Source of the DNA: UBA4874 sp002399435
GTDB lineage: Bacteria; Bacillota; Clostridia; Caldicoprobacterales; DTU083
Length of the DNA stretch: 64,000 nucleotides
Direction: 5' to 3'
Assembly: GCA_036823195.1 (NCBI GenBank)
Contig: DAISGI010000003.1
Location: 1 to 64,000 of the forward strand
The notes beneath the pieces are model-generated. The model had not been told where the DNA came from. It made no database searches and worked only from the letters and a program-made list of their open reading frames with translations. This document shows, one piece after another, positions 7,803 through 16,359 of this stretch. Numbering within the stretch: position 1 is the stretch's first letter; each line of letters starts with the position of its first letter. Both the position numbers and the translations under genes were made by a program.

Positions 7803-8788
7803 TCCGGGATGCACTGCTCTGGAATGCGGAGGACAACCGGGTTCGATGCTGCCTGTGTCCGCATCATTGCCGGATTGGAAACGGGAAATATGGATTATGT
7901 TCCGTGCGGACCAACCAGGAAGGCAAGCTGAAAACAATCAATTATGGGGAAATCACATCCATGGCGATGGATCCCATTGAGAAAAAGCCATTGTATCATT
8001 TTATGCCTGGGAGACGGATTCTGTCAGTAGGAAGCTTTGGATGCAATTTTAACTGCGAGTTTTGCCAGAATGCTTCCATTGCCCAGTCCAGAGGGGACAG
8101 CGAGTACCTTTCTCCGGAACAACTGGTGGCATACAGCATGATTTCGGCAGACAACATCGGTATCGCTTTCACCTATAATGAACCGACTGTCTGGTTTGAA
8201 TATGTTTACGATACGGTAAGGAAGCTGAAGGAATCCCATCCGGACCGGAAAGCCGTTCTGGTGACCAATGGGTATATGGAACCGGAAGCTCTCACGAAGC
8301 TTTTACCTTATGTGGATGCCATGAACATTGATCTGAAATCCTTCCGAGATGACTATTACCGGAAAGTATGCGGGGGAGATGTCAAATCCGTTCAGCGTAC
8401 CATAAAGGAAGCCTGCGGAAAATGCCATGTGGAAATCACCGTATTGCTGGTGACCGGGCTCAATGATTCCGCAGAGGAGACAGAAGAGATCGCTTCCTGG
8501 CTGGCTGCTCTGGATCCGGATATGCCACTGCATTTGTCCCGATATTTCCCGGCTAACCGGATGACCCGCCCGCCAACGGAGGAAAGCGTCATGATCCAGG
8601 CAAAGAAAGCGGCAAAAAAGCACCTGAGCTACGTCTATCTTGGAAATATGGAAGATCCGGACAGCTCGACCCGTTGCCCCCAATGCGGCCGGTTGCTGAT
8701 CGAGAGGCAGGGATACCGGATTAGAGTACGGATGGACCAGCCGGTCTGCCCGGGCTGCGGAGCCCCTGTTTCCGTGGTGCTGCGTTAA
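7799..8788 (+). CDS. amrS: AmmeMemoRadiSam system radical SAM enzyme
   Basis: This radical SAM protein of 329 residues carries the cluster motif CNFNCEFC (Cys82, 86, 89), which binds a [4Fe-4S] cluster and S-adenosylmethionine. An N-terminal Cys-rich part (RCCLCPHHC...GLC) precedes it, and a C-terminal zinc ribbon (CPQCGRLL...CPGCGAP) follows. It resembles pyruvate formate-lyase activases but belongs with the AMMECR1 partner, whose stop codon it overlaps by four bases. Its substrate is not known from sequence. Confidence 0.9.
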   Translation: MIRDALLWNAEDNRVRCCLCPHHCRIGNGKYGLCSVRTNQEGKLKTINYGEITSMAMDPIEKKPLYHFMPGRRILSVGSFGCNFNCEFCQNASIAQSRGDSEYLSPEQLVAYSMISADNIGIAFTYNEPTVWFEYVYDTVRKLKESHPDRKAVLVTNGYMEPEALTKLLPYVDAMNIDLKSFRDDYYRKVCGGDVKSVQRTIKEACGKCHVEITVLLVTGLNDSAEETEEIASWLAALDPDMPLHLSRYFPANRMTRPPTEESVMIQAKKAAKKHLSYVYLGNMEDPDSSTRCPQCGRLLIERQGYRIRVRMDQPVCPGCGAPVSVVLR

Positions 8789-8833
8789 CAACCGGGAGCT
8801 TGTTAAAGAAAATGGTTTATTAACAGTTTGTTT

Positions 8834-8875
8834 ACATTCTGCTAATAGGGAGTTCATAATTCCCTTCTAGAATGT
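8834..8875 (+). other. Two-part hairpin in the spacer after amrS
   Basis: ACATTCT (8834-8840) pairs with AGAATGT (8869-8875), and inside it GGGAG (8848-8852) pairs with TTCCC (8860-8864) with one G-U. No T-run follows, so it is not a classical terminator. It may be a 3'-UTR or processing structure; no function is assigned. Confidence 0.35.
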
Positions 8876-8942
8876 TATTTGTAGGTCAAAGGAAAAAGTC
8901 TTTTTTTCATTTGCCTCCTTAAAATATTTCCCCTATGTACGA

Positions 8943-9008
8943 GCCTTGGCCATTATGGCCAAGGCCTTACTTTTTTTCAGGGCTTTATTTTCTATAGCCC
9001 TGTTTTTT
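8943..9008 (+). terminator. Two tandem intrinsic terminators after amrS
   Basis: The first stem is GCCTTGGCC (8943-8951) with GGCCAAGGC (8957-8965), followed by a T-run at 8971-8977. The second is CAGGGCT (8978-8984) with AGCCCTG (8996-9002), followed by TTTTTT. They end the AmmeMemoRadiSam transcript. The rest of the 343-bp spacer 8789-9131 holds the hairpin at 8834 and the fprA promoter. Confidence 0.85.
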
Positions 9009-9069
9009 CATTCAGGACAGAGGACGAGAATCTGTTTTCCGACAAAAGACTGGAGAAGAATCCAAAAGG

Positions 9070-9100
9070 TTGACAAGAATCCAAAAAAGAATGGTATAAT
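9070..9100 (+). promoter_or_regulatory. Promoter of the flavoprotein gene
   Basis: TTGACA (9070-9075) and a perfect TATAAT (9095-9100) are 19 nt apart, with an extended -10 TG at 9092-9093 that can compensate for the long spacer. Confidence 0.65.
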
Positions 9101-9131
9101 GGGCATGAAATCGTTCTGGGAGGTTAGAAAC

Positions 9132-10361
9132 ATGCATGCAACAAAAGTAGCAAAAGACACTTATCAGCTTTCTATCAATATGGAAAATATTCTATTTGAA
9201 GGGATTTGGGAAATTCCAAACGGAGTTTCCATGAACTCGTATATCATAAAAGGGGAAAAGACGGCGATTGTGGACGGAGTCTGCGGGTGGGACGGCGTTC
9301 CCAGGCATCTGTATGAGCTGTTGGATGAGCTGGATGTGGACCCCCGGTCCATTGATTACCTGATCATCAACCATATGGAGCCGGATCATACCGGATGGAT
9401 TGAGGATTTTCAGAAGATCCGACCGGATTTCAAAGTGATATGCAGTAAAAAAGCAGCAGGAGTGCTGGAGCATTTTTACGGGCGTACGGAATCGGTGACC
9501 TGCGTGGGAGACGACAGTACTATTGATCTGGGCGGCGGGCACGTTCTTCAGTTCCGGGAGATTCCCAACGTACATTGGCCGGAAACCATGGCCACTTTTG
9601 ATACCCTGACCGGTACCCTGTTTCCCTGCGACGCCTTTGGATCCTTCGGAAAGGTTGGGGAATCCAATTATGACGATATGCTCAGCGAAGAGAAACTGGA
9701 GTTTTATGAAAAGGAAGCTCTTCGGTATTATTCCAATATCGTTGCGTCATTTACCGGACCGGTACAAAAGGCAATCGAAAAGTGTGCACCGCTTCCCATA
9801 AAGATTATTGCACCGGGTCACGGCATTGTCTGGAGGAAAGATCCATCCAGGATAATCCGGGACTATGCCCGTTACGCATCCTGGCAAAAGGGGCCGGCCA
9901 AAGAGGAAATTACGGTCCTCTGGGGCTCCATGTACGGCATGACGGAGAAAGCGGTTCATCGGGCTGTGAAGGCGCTGGAGGAGGAAAACATTTCCTATCA
10001 TATCCACCGTGTACCGGAAGCATCATGGGGGACCGTACTGACATCCGTCTGGACCTCTACCGGAATTGTGCTGGCCATGCCCACTTATGAATATAAGATG
10101 TTTCCACCGATGGCAGCTATTCTGGATGAAATGGGAAAGAAAAAAGTACAGAACCGGAGAGCATTCCGTATGGGATCCTATGGCTGGTCCGGAGGAGCTC
10201 AAAGAGAGCTGGACGAAATTCTGTCAAAGAACCGCATGAACTGGGACTTTCTGGAGCCTGTGGAGTTTCGGGGAAATGCATCGGAGGAGGAGCTGAAGCA
10301 AATCGAAAACCGGGTCCATGAGCTGGCAAGGGAAGTCCGGGTTCTGGTTTCAAAAGGTTAA
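9132..10361 (+). CDS. fprA: FprA family A-type flavoprotein
   Basis: This 409-residue flavodiiron-type protein has an N-terminal metallo-beta-lactamase-like domain with the diiron motif HMEPDH (in INHMEPDHTGW) and the late APGHGIVW. A C-terminal flavodoxin domain begins near residue 258 (ITVLWGSMYGMTEKAV). In anaerobes such proteins reduce oxygen to water or NO to N2O, using rubredoxin or other donors. ATG 9132 follows GGGAGG with good spacing; upstream in-frame starts would lie before the promoter. It probably protects this anaerobe from oxidants; no rubredoxin gene is adjacent. Confidence 0.9.
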   Translation: MHATKVAKDTYQLSINMENILFEGIWEIPNGVSMNSYIIKGEKTAIVDGVCGWDGVPRHLYELLDELDVDPRSIDYLIINHMEPDHTGWIEDFQKIRPDFKVICSKKAAGVLEHFYGRTESVTCVGDDSTIDLGGGHVLQFREIPNVHWPETMATFDTLTGTLFPCDAFGSFGKVGESNYDDMLSEEKLEFYEKEALRYYSNIVASFTGPVQKAIEKCAPLPIKIIAPGHGIVWRKDPSRIIRDYARYASWQKGPAKEEITVLWGSMYGMTEKAVHRAVKALEEENISYHIHRVPEASWGTVLTSVWTSTGIVLAMPTYEYKMFPPMAAILDEMGKKKVQNRRAFRMGSYGWSGGAQRELDEILSKNRMNWDFLEPVEFRGNASEEELKQIENRVHELAREVRVLVSKG

Positions 10362-10401
10362 AGCAGGAAAACTGAAAATAGAAACAATGGAGGCTGGGCA
10401 G

Positions 10402-11415
10402 ATGGGACAAAAAACGGCTGTATTTATGACGCTTGGCGGTCAGGAAGCCATCAACAAGGCTTATGATCAGGAAACCAGGAATACCCTGGGAGAGCGCCTT
10501 TCTTTCCTGGAGGGCATATATGACAGGGATCAGCTGAAAACACGCAGGGCCGATTTACAAAAAGTGGTTTATATCTTTTCGACATGGGGGATGTTTCCGC
10601 TGAAGGAGGATCAGATACGGGACTCTTTTCCCAAATTGAAGGCCGTTTTTTATGCAGCAGGCTCCGTTCAGGGCTTTGCAAAACCTTATCTGGCCTGTGG
10701 AGTGCATGTTTTCAGCGCGTTTGCCGCCAATGCAGTTCCGGTGGCGGAGTATGTCACTGCACAGATTTTGCTTGCAGGGAAAGGGTTCTATCTGGCGCAG
10801 CGATTGTATAGAATAAAAGGTTATCCGCAAGCCAGGGAGTACATGGGGAAGATGCCCGGCAACTATGGGGAAAAGGTTGGGATTATCGGAGCGGGGACGA
10901 TAGGGAAGCTGGTCATTTCCTATCTGAGAAATTACAAATATCGCATTCTGGTATTCGACCCCTTTCTTCCGCAGGAGGAAGCAGACCGGCTGGGTGTGGA
11001 GAAGTGTGATCTGAATACGATTTTTGAAGAATGTCTGGTGATTTCCAACCATCTTGCCAACAATGAGCAGACCAGGGGAATGATGACCTATGAACAATTC
11101 AGCCGTATGCGGCCCAATGCGGTCTTTCTCAATACCGGACGGGGAGCGCAGCTGGTGGAGGACGATCTGGCCCGTGCCCTGTCCGAAGTCCCTACCCGCA
11201 CAGCTGTCCTGGATGTTACCTTTCCGGAGCCGGTAAAGCCGGGCCATCCTTTCCTCACTCTGGAAAATGTTTTTCTGACGCCGCATATTGCCGGCAGCAT
11301 AGGAGAGGAAGTCGCCCGCATGGGGCAGTATATGGCAGAAGAATATGAAGCCTTTGCATCCGGGACTCCCTGCCGGTATGAGATAACGGAAGAAATGCTG
11401 AAGACGATGGCATGA
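10402..11415 (+). CDS. D-isomer specific 2-hydroxyacid dehydrogenase-like protein
   Basis: This NAD(P)-dependent oxidoreductase of 337 residues has a Rossmann motif GIIGAGTIGK near residue 155. The catalytic triad of the family is visible as Arg in NTGRGAQLVEDD, Glu in TFPEPVKPGHP and His in LTPHIAGSIG. ATG 10402 follows GGAGG by eight nt and lies 40 bp after fprA, so the two may be cotranscribed. The N-terminal substrate domain differs from phosphoglycerate dehydrogenase, and the substrate is not predictable. Confidence 0.85.
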   Translation: MGQKTAVFMTLGGQEAINKAYDQETRNTLGERLSFLEGIYDRDQLKTRRADLQKVVYIFSTWGMFPLKEDQIRDSFPKLKAVFYAAGSVQGFAKPYLACGVHVFSAFAANAVPVAEYVTAQILLAGKGFYLAQRLYRIKGYPQAREYMGKMPGNYGEKVGIIGAGTIGKLVISYLRNYKYRILVFDPFLPQEEADRLGVEKCDLNTIFEECLVISNHLANNEQTRGMMTYEQFSRMRPNAVFLNTGRGAQLVEDDLARALSEVPTRTAVLDVTFPEPVKPGHPFLTLENVFLTPHIAGSIGEEVARMGQYMAEEYEAFASGTPCRYEITEEMLKTMA

Positions 11416-11434
11416 TTTCAAACGCCATGGAACG

Positions 11435-11540
11435 CATCTGACAGGGGATCCACCTGACAAAGGAGTCACGTGACAAAGAATGATCTGGCAAAGAATCCAC
11501 CTGATAAGGATTCATCTGACAAAGAATGATCTGAGAGATC
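11435..11540. repeat. Degenerate 15-16 bp tandem repeat (minisatellite)
   Basis: About seven consecutive units related to CACCTGACAAAGGATC fill the gap between two convergent genes. Units vary between 15 and 16 bp and by a few substitutions; the last is cut short. No long reading frame explains them. Unit length changes and lack of spacers exclude a CRISPR array. Confidence 0.75.
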
Positions 11541-11546
11541 AAATCC

Positions 11547-12458
11547 TCACTCGATTCCGCTTAGATCAAACTCCGGTGTATATTCTTCCTTTGCCGAGGA
11601 ACGTTCCTGAACATACCCGTTTTGCAGTCCGATCTCAAAGAAATAGTCGATCATTCCTTCATACTCCCGTTTCGTGATCCGCCGATTCAGTTCCCTGCAG
11701 GATTTTGCACGGAAAAGGGGAGTGTATTGTGCCATCAGGCTGACCGGTACCTCAACAGGCAGATTTTCCCTGATCCATCGCAGGATCTTTTTCGAGTCTT
11801 CCTGCAGTCCCGGTAGCAACAGATGACGGATGAGCATTCCCTTTTGGATCATCCCGTTTGTATCATAGGAAGGATTTCCCGTCTGCCGGTACATTTCCAG
11901 AATGGCCCGGGTTGCGTGGTAAAAATAATCCGGCGCATTGGAGTACTTAAGCGAGTATTTATTATCCGCATATTTCAGATCCGGGAGGTAAACATCGACC
12001 AGCCCGTCGAGCAGCTTTAGTGCTTCTATGGACTCATAGGCATTGGAATTATATACAATGGGAAGGGTGAGCCCATTTGCCCTCGCGAAACGGATGGCTT
12101 CTGCCGTTTGCGGAATATACTGGGTGGCGGAAACCAGATTGATATTGCTGGCACCCTGGTCCTGCAGATGCAGGAAAATCTTTCCCAGATCCGTGATGGA
12201 TATCTCCTTTCCAAATCCTTCCTGGCTGATTTTATAATTCTGACAGAAAAGGCAGGAGAGATTGCATCGGGAAAAGAATACTGCTCCGGATCCCTTGCTG
12301 CCGCTGATACAGGGCTCTTCCCAGTAATAAAGTGCTGCCCGGGCTGCCCTGGGCTGTAAGCCGGCACCGCAATATCCTTTTTCCCCGTTTTGCCTGTCTG
12401 CACCACATCTGCGGGGGCATAACATACATTTTTTCAAATAACTTTTCGTTTGGTACAT
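11547..12458 (-). CDS. Radical SAM protein, PflX/pyruvate formate-lyase-activating-like
   Basis: This 303-residue protein has the radical SAM motif CNLSCLFC (Cys65, 69, 72) and a second N-terminal Cys set (CMLCPRRC, then Cys30), as in the COG1313 group of putative activases. ATG 12458 follows AGGTGA. It faces away from the amino acid transporter at 12595 and converges on the dehydrogenase gene across a minisatellite. No glycyl radical enzyme is encoded nearby, so its target is unknown. Confidence 0.85.
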   Translation of the reverse strand: MYQTKSYLKKCMLCPRRCGADRQNGEKGYCGAGLQPRAARAALYYWEEPCISGSKGSGAVFFSRCNLSCLFCQNYKISQEGFGKEISITDLGKIFLHLQDQGASNINLVSATQYIPQTAEAIRFARANGLTLPIVYNSNAYESIEALKLLDGLVDVYLPDLKYADNKYSLKYSNAPDYFYHATRAILEMYRQTGNPSYDTNGMIQKGMLIRHLLLPGLQEDSKKILRWIRENLPVEVPVSLMAQYTPLFRAKSCRELNRRITKREYEGMIDYFFEIGLQNGYVQERSSAKEEYTPEFDLSGIE

Positions 12459-12513
12459 ATTCTTATCACCTGAATCAGTATAACACGCGCATGAATTCCT
12501 TTCAAAATTCTTA

Positions 12514-12596
12514 TTTACTTTAACGAGTTAATGTGATATCATAATGAACCAATAAATCAAAAGGAACGGAACAAATAGGATTGGGGGATATCACAT
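12514..12596 (+). promoter_or_regulatory. Promoter and inverted repeat before the second amino acid transporter
   Basis: TTTACT (12514-12519) and TATCAT (12537-12542) are 17 nt apart. A perfect 10-bp inverted repeat, ATGTGATATC (12531-12540) and GATATCACAT (12587-12596), overlaps the -10 on the left and the ribosome site plus start codon on the right. It may be an operator pair; function is inferred only from position. Confidence 0.45.
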
Positions 12597-13389
12597 GATT
12601 TCGATTGGATGGAAACGGGCTGCATGGATTCTGACAGTATGTCTGATTCTTTTCCTGGGTGGATGCACTTCCAAAAAAGCGGAAACGGTTGTTCCCGGCA
12701 AATTTACTGTAGGATTTGACCAGGAATTTCCGCCCATGGGCTTTATAGGGGAGGACGGTGAGTTTACAGGGTTTGACCTGGACCTGGCAGCGGAAGCCGC
12801 CCGCCGTCTTGATCTGGAACTTCAGCTGCAGCCCATTAAATGGGATTCCAAGGACATGGAGCTCTCCGCCGGAAATATTGACTGCATCTGGAACGGTTTT
12901 ACCATCAATGGTCTGGAGGATAAGTATACATGGACGGAACCCTATATGGCCAATCGGCAGGTGTTTGTGGTAAATTCTGATTCCGGGATCGATTCCCCGG
13001 CGGATCTGAAGGGGAAAACAGTGGCGGTACAAGTGGACTCCAGTGCGGAGACTGCTCTGAAAGACAATCCGGATCTAACAGATTCCTTTCAGGATGTCAT
13101 TACGGCTTCCGATTACAACAGCGCTCTGATGGATCTGAAGGCCGGAGGTGTGGATGCCGTCGCCATGGATGAAGTCGTGGCAGACTACCGGATGGAACAG
13201 GAAAAGAATCAGTTCGCCGTTTTAAAGGAAAAACTGACGAAAGAGGAGTATGGCGTCGGATTCCGGCTGGGCAATGCAGCATTGCGGGACAAGGTACAGA
13301 ACGCTTTGGAAGACATGGCGAAAGATGGTTCCCTGAAAACGATATCGGAAAAATGGTTTGGCAAGGATATTACGGTCATAGGAAAATAG
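12595..13389 (+). CDS. Amino acid ABC transporter, substrate-binding lipoprotein
   Basis: This second family 3 binding protein has 264 residues, a lipobox LGGC and a lipidated Cys24. The binding fold starts with FTVGFDQEFPPMGFIGEDGEFTG-type sequence and contains the conserved GFDLDLAAEAARRL and YTWTEPYMANRQ blocks. ATG 12595 follows GGGGGAT. With the permease and ATPase downstream it makes a complete polar amino acid importer. No riboswitch precedes it, so its regulation differs from the first transporter. Ligand unknown (glutamine, cystine or a basic amino acid are possible). Confidence 0.92.
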   Translation: MISIGWKRAAWILTVCLILFLGGCTSKKAETVVPGKFTVGFDQEFPPMGFIGEDGEFTGFDLDLAAEAARRLDLELQLQPIKWDSKDMELSAGNIDCIWNGFTINGLEDKYTWTEPYMANRQVFVVNSDSGIDSPADLKGKTVAVQVDSSAETALKDNPDLTDSFQDVITASDYNSALMDLKAGGVDAVAMDEVVADYRMEQEKNQFAVLKEKLTKEEYGVGFRLGNAALRDKVQNALEDMAKDGSLKTISEKWFGKDITVIGK

Positions 13390-13440
13390 GGAACAGGATA
13401 TGAATAGAAGGATTCATTGGGAGGATGGGAGCAATCTGAA

Positions 13441-14091
13441 ATGGAATGGACCATGATTTTAACAAAATTGGGGGAAGGAATGCTGGTATCCATTGAGATT
13501 TTTGCATGGACGCTTTTGCTTTCCCTGCCGCTTGGGTTGCTGGTTGCTTTCGGACGTATGTCCGGGAACGTTTTTCTGCGTGGTTTTGTCAAGTTTTACA
13601 TTTCCGTTATGCGCGGCACTCCGCTGATGCTTCAGTTAATGGTTTTTTACTATGGCCCGTTTCTGCTCTTTCATGTGAGCTTGCCGGGAGGGTATCGGTT
13701 CATCGCGGTTCTGATTGGCTTCCTGTTCAATTATGCGGCATACTTTGCGGAAATTGACCGAAGCGGGATGGAATCCATTCCGAAGGGGCAATACGAAGCG
13801 GCGGCCATTTTAGGCTACAGCAAAGCCCAGGCATTTCGAAAAATCATCCTGCCTCAAATGGTTCGGCGGACCCTGCCTGCCGTAACCAACGAAATGATTA
13901 CCCTGGTAAAGGATACTTCCCTGGCGCAGGTTATATCCGTATCGGAGATGTTTCTTGCCGCCAGCGCCATCGCAGCGAAAGAGGCATCCATGCTGCCCCT
14001 CTTTGCAGCGGGGATTTTTTACTACGTGTTCAATTATCTTGTTGCCCTGTCCATGGAATGGGCAGAACGGAAGCTGAGCTATTACCGATAA
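13441..14091 (+). CDS. Polar amino acid ABC transporter, permease
   Basis: This 216-residue permease has the family's hydrophobic segments and the coupling loop EAAAILGYSKAQAFRKIILPQM. I chose ATG 13441 with GGGAG nine nt upstream; a TTG at 13417 would add eight residues. It sits between the binding protein and the ATPase of the second polar amino acid transporter. Confidence 0.92.
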   Translation: MEWTMILTKLGEGMLVSIEIFAWTLLLSLPLGLLVAFGRMSGNVFLRGFVKFYISVMRGTPLMLQLMVFYYGPFLLFHVSLPGGYRFIAVLIGFLFNYAAYFAEIDRSGMESIPKGQYEAAAILGYSKAQAFRKIILPQMVRRTLPAVTNEMITLVKDTSLAQVISVSEMFLAASAIAAKEASMLPLFAAGIFYYVFNYLVALSMEWAERKLSYYR

Positions 14092-14140
14092 GACAGCGGG
14101 ACAGATGGATAGGTCGAATAAGGCAGCGAAACAGATGGAT
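14088..14140. repeat. Direct repeat between permease and ATPase genes
   Basis: Two 23-nt copies (14088-14110 and 14118-14140) match at 20 positions with a 30-bp period. They fill the short junction between the permease stop and the ATPase start and look like a recent tandem duplication. Confidence 0.7.
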
Positions 14141-14173
14141 CGAACCAAACATGTCGGAAGGGTGAAAGAAAAA

Positions 14174-14956
14174 ATGATGGTGATGGAAATTCGGCATATG
14201 CAGAAAAGCTTTGGGAATCGGAAAGTGATCCGGGATCTTTCCCTGAACGTGGAGGAAGGACAGGTAACGGCCGTGATCGGTCCTTCCGGGTCCGGCAAAT
14301 CCACTCTGCTGAGATGCGCAGCCCTGCTGGATCCCATGGACTCCGGAGAACTGCTTTATCTCGGCCAGCATGCGGCTGTGACGAATGCAGATGGGAAAGT
14401 GGTTTATGCGCACAGGAAAAAAATGAAGGAAATACGCAGCTCTTTTGGATTGGTATTTCAAAACTTTAATCTGTTCCCTCATTACTCTGTTATCCGGAAT
14501 ATTATTGACGCGCCCATGACGGTGCAGAAAAAGAGCAGGGAGGAGGCTTATTGGGCAGGAAGAAAGCTTTTATCCCGGATGGGCCTGTCCGACAGGGAAG
14601 ATTCCTATCCCTATCAGCTATCGGGCGGCCAGCAGCAGCGGGTATCCATTGCCAGGGCTCTGGCTTTGAATCCCAAAATCCTGTTTTTTGATGAACCGAC
14701 ATCTGCATTGGATCCGGAATTGACGGGAGAGATACTGGAGATTCTCCGGGATCTGGCGGCAGAACACCGCACCATGGTTCTGGTTACCCATGAAATAGAA
14801 TTTGCCGGGAACGTGGCGGATCAGATGGTTTTTATGGATGATGGAGCCATTGTGGAACAAGGGAGTCCCAATGAGATCCTGAATCATCCAAAGCAGGAGC
14901 GGATCAAAACTTTTCTGAACAGTCTGAAAAGGCGCCGGAAAGGCATTTGCTATTGA
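14174..14956 (+). CDS. Polar amino acid ABC transporter, ATP-binding protein
   Basis: This ABC ATPase of 260 residues has Walker A GPSGSGKST, signature LSGGQQQRVSIARAL and Walker B FFDEPTSALDPE, with the switch His in VTHEIEFAG. The start at 14174 follows GGAAGGG; an upstream ATG at 14105 would begin inside the direct repeat and is less likely. The gene completes the second polar amino acid transporter. The promoter of the Liv operon overlaps its stop codon. Confidence 0.93.
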   Translation: MMVMEIRHMQKSFGNRKVIRDLSLNVEEGQVTAVIGPSGSGKSTLLRCAALLDPMDSGELLYLGQHAAVTNADGKVVYAHRKKMKEIRSSFGLVFQNFNLFPHYSVIRNIIDAPMTVQKKSREEAYWAGRKLLSRMGLSDREDSYPYQLSGGQQQRVSIARALALNPKILFFDEPTSALDPELTGEILEILRDLAAEHRTMVLVTHEIEFAGNVADQMVFMDDGAIVEQGSPNEILNHPKQERIKTFLNSLKRRRKGICY

Positions 14957-14982
14957 CAATGGGTATTGATATATAGTAATAT
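14953..14982 (+). promoter_or_regulatory. Promoter of the Liv operon
   Basis: TTGACA (14953-14958) and TAATAT (14977-14982) are 18 nt apart, about 40 nt before the binding-protein start. The -35 contains the stop codon of the preceding ATPase gene. Confidence 0.6.
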
Positions 14983-15022
14983 TTAGTTTAATAATTTTTT
15001 TCGGAGCGAAGGAGTATAGATT

Positions 15023-16192
15023 ATGAAAAAGACAAAGGCAATCGCTTTCCTGGCCATTTCGACCCTCATGATGGCAATTTTTGGCGGATGTTCCCAAACC
15101 ACATCGAAGGACTCCAATACCATTCGGATCGGTTTGAATTACGAGCTTTCCGGCGCAGCTGCCACCTATGGGCAGAGCTCCGTGGAAGGGATTGAGCTGG
15201 CCATTGAGGAAATAAACAAAGCCGGCGGTTTAAACGGGAAAAAGATTCAGGCCGTAAAATACGACAACAAATCAGAGGAAGCAGAAGCTACGACTCTGTC
15301 GACCCGGCTGATGACGCAGGACAAGGTGTCTGCCGTTCTTGGTCCCGCCACATCCGGAGCCTTCAAGGCCACGATACCGGTATCGGATCAGAACAAAACT
15401 CCCGTACTGTCAGGATCCGCCACAGCAGATGATGTAACGGTGGATAAAACAGGGGTAAAGCAATACGCTTTCCGTATTTGCTTCATGGATTCTGCTCAGG
15501 GACAAGCCATGGCCAGATACGCCATTGGGAATCTCGGCAAAAAAAAGGCTGTTATTATCCGGGATAGTTCCAATGATTATTCCAAAGGCCTGACAGAGAG
15601 TTTTACCAAAACTTTCAAGAAAGCCGGCGGCACCATCGTCAAGCAGGAGGCTTATGTAAAAGGAGATACGGATTTCAACGCCATTCTGACCAGTGTCCGG
15701 AATCAGGACTTTGATGTGATCTTTATTCCGGGGTATTATGAGGAAGCCGGACTGATTATCAAGCAGGCAAGGGCTCAGGGGATCGATGTCCCCATTTTGG
15801 GCGCAGACGGGTTTGATTCCCCGAAACTTGCAGAATTGGCTGGTGCAGATGCGCTTTCCAGTGTCTATTTCTCCAATCATTACTCTAACCTGGACGATAA
15901 TCCCACCGTTCAGGAGTTCCTCAAGGCTTTTCAGGCAAAGTACAAAAAAGAGCCTGATGCCTTCAACGCACTGGGATATGATCTTGCCAAACTCACTGTA
16001 CAGGCCATCGGCCGTGCGGAAAAGCAGGACGGGGAATCCATCAAGTCCGCTCTGGAAGATACCAAAGATTTTGAAGGAGTAACCGGTAAGATCCGTTTGG
16101 ATAAAAATCACAATGCCGTGAAGGACACGGTTGTCATCAATCTGGAGAACGGAAAGCAGGCTTCCAGCGAGAGAATCCATCCGGAAGACTGA
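15023..16192 (+). CDS. livJ: Branched-chain amino acid ABC transporter, substrate-binding lipoprotein
   Basis: This LivJ/LivK-type periplasmic-fold binding protein has 389 residues and a lipobox FGGC with lipidated Cys23. The type I binding fold is recognisable in RIGLNYELSGAAATYGQSSVEGIELAIEEIN-type sequence, VLGPATSGA and the C-terminal DFEGVTGKIRLDKNH segment. ATG 15023 follows GAAGGAG. It delivers leucine, isoleucine, valine or a related ligand to LivHMGF encoded downstream. Confidence 0.93.
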   Translation: MKKTKAIAFLAISTLMMAIFGGCSQTTSKDSNTIRIGLNYELSGAAATYGQSSVEGIELAIEEINKAGGLNGKKIQAVKYDNKSEEAEATTLSTRLMTQDKVSAVLGPATSGAFKATIPVSDQNKTPVLSGSATADDVTVDKTGVKQYAFRICFMDSAQGQAMARYAIGNLGKKKAVIIRDSSNDYSKGLTESFTKTFKKAGGTIVKQEAYVKGDTDFNAILTSVRNQDFDVIFIPGYYEEAGLIIKQARAQGIDVPILGADGFDSPKLAELAGADALSSVYFSNHYSNLDDNPTVQEFLKAFQAKYKKEPDAFNALGYDLAKLTVQAIGRAEKQDGESIKSALEDTKDFEGVTGKIRLDKNHNAVKDTVVINLENGKQASSERIHPED

Positions 16193-16242
16193 TGCCGGCC
16201 AAATTCTGAAAACAGTCGGGAAATTGCATAATGTAATTAGTG

Positions 16243-16335
16243 CAATTGTATTGTTCGATATCCGGCTGTTGCGGAGGAACTCATTAGGTATACATTAGGT
16301 ATAAGGGATTGCATAGGGCAATTGTATTGTTCGAT
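16243..16335. repeat. Short direct repeats between livJ and livH
   Basis: A perfect 17-nt repeat (CAATTGTATTGTTCGAT) occurs at 16243-16259 and 16319-16335. Between them an 11-nt unit (CATTAGGTATA) is perfectly tandem at 16282-16303. They occupy the longest spacer within the Liv operon, and no terminator is evident there. Confidence 0.75.
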
Positions 16336-16359
16336 GGCAATGGAAGGAAGGGATGCGGA

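Noticed and set aside
11435..11540. CRISPR array or attachment-site array
   Set aside because: Units are only 15-16 bp, directly adjacent and degenerate, with no spacers.
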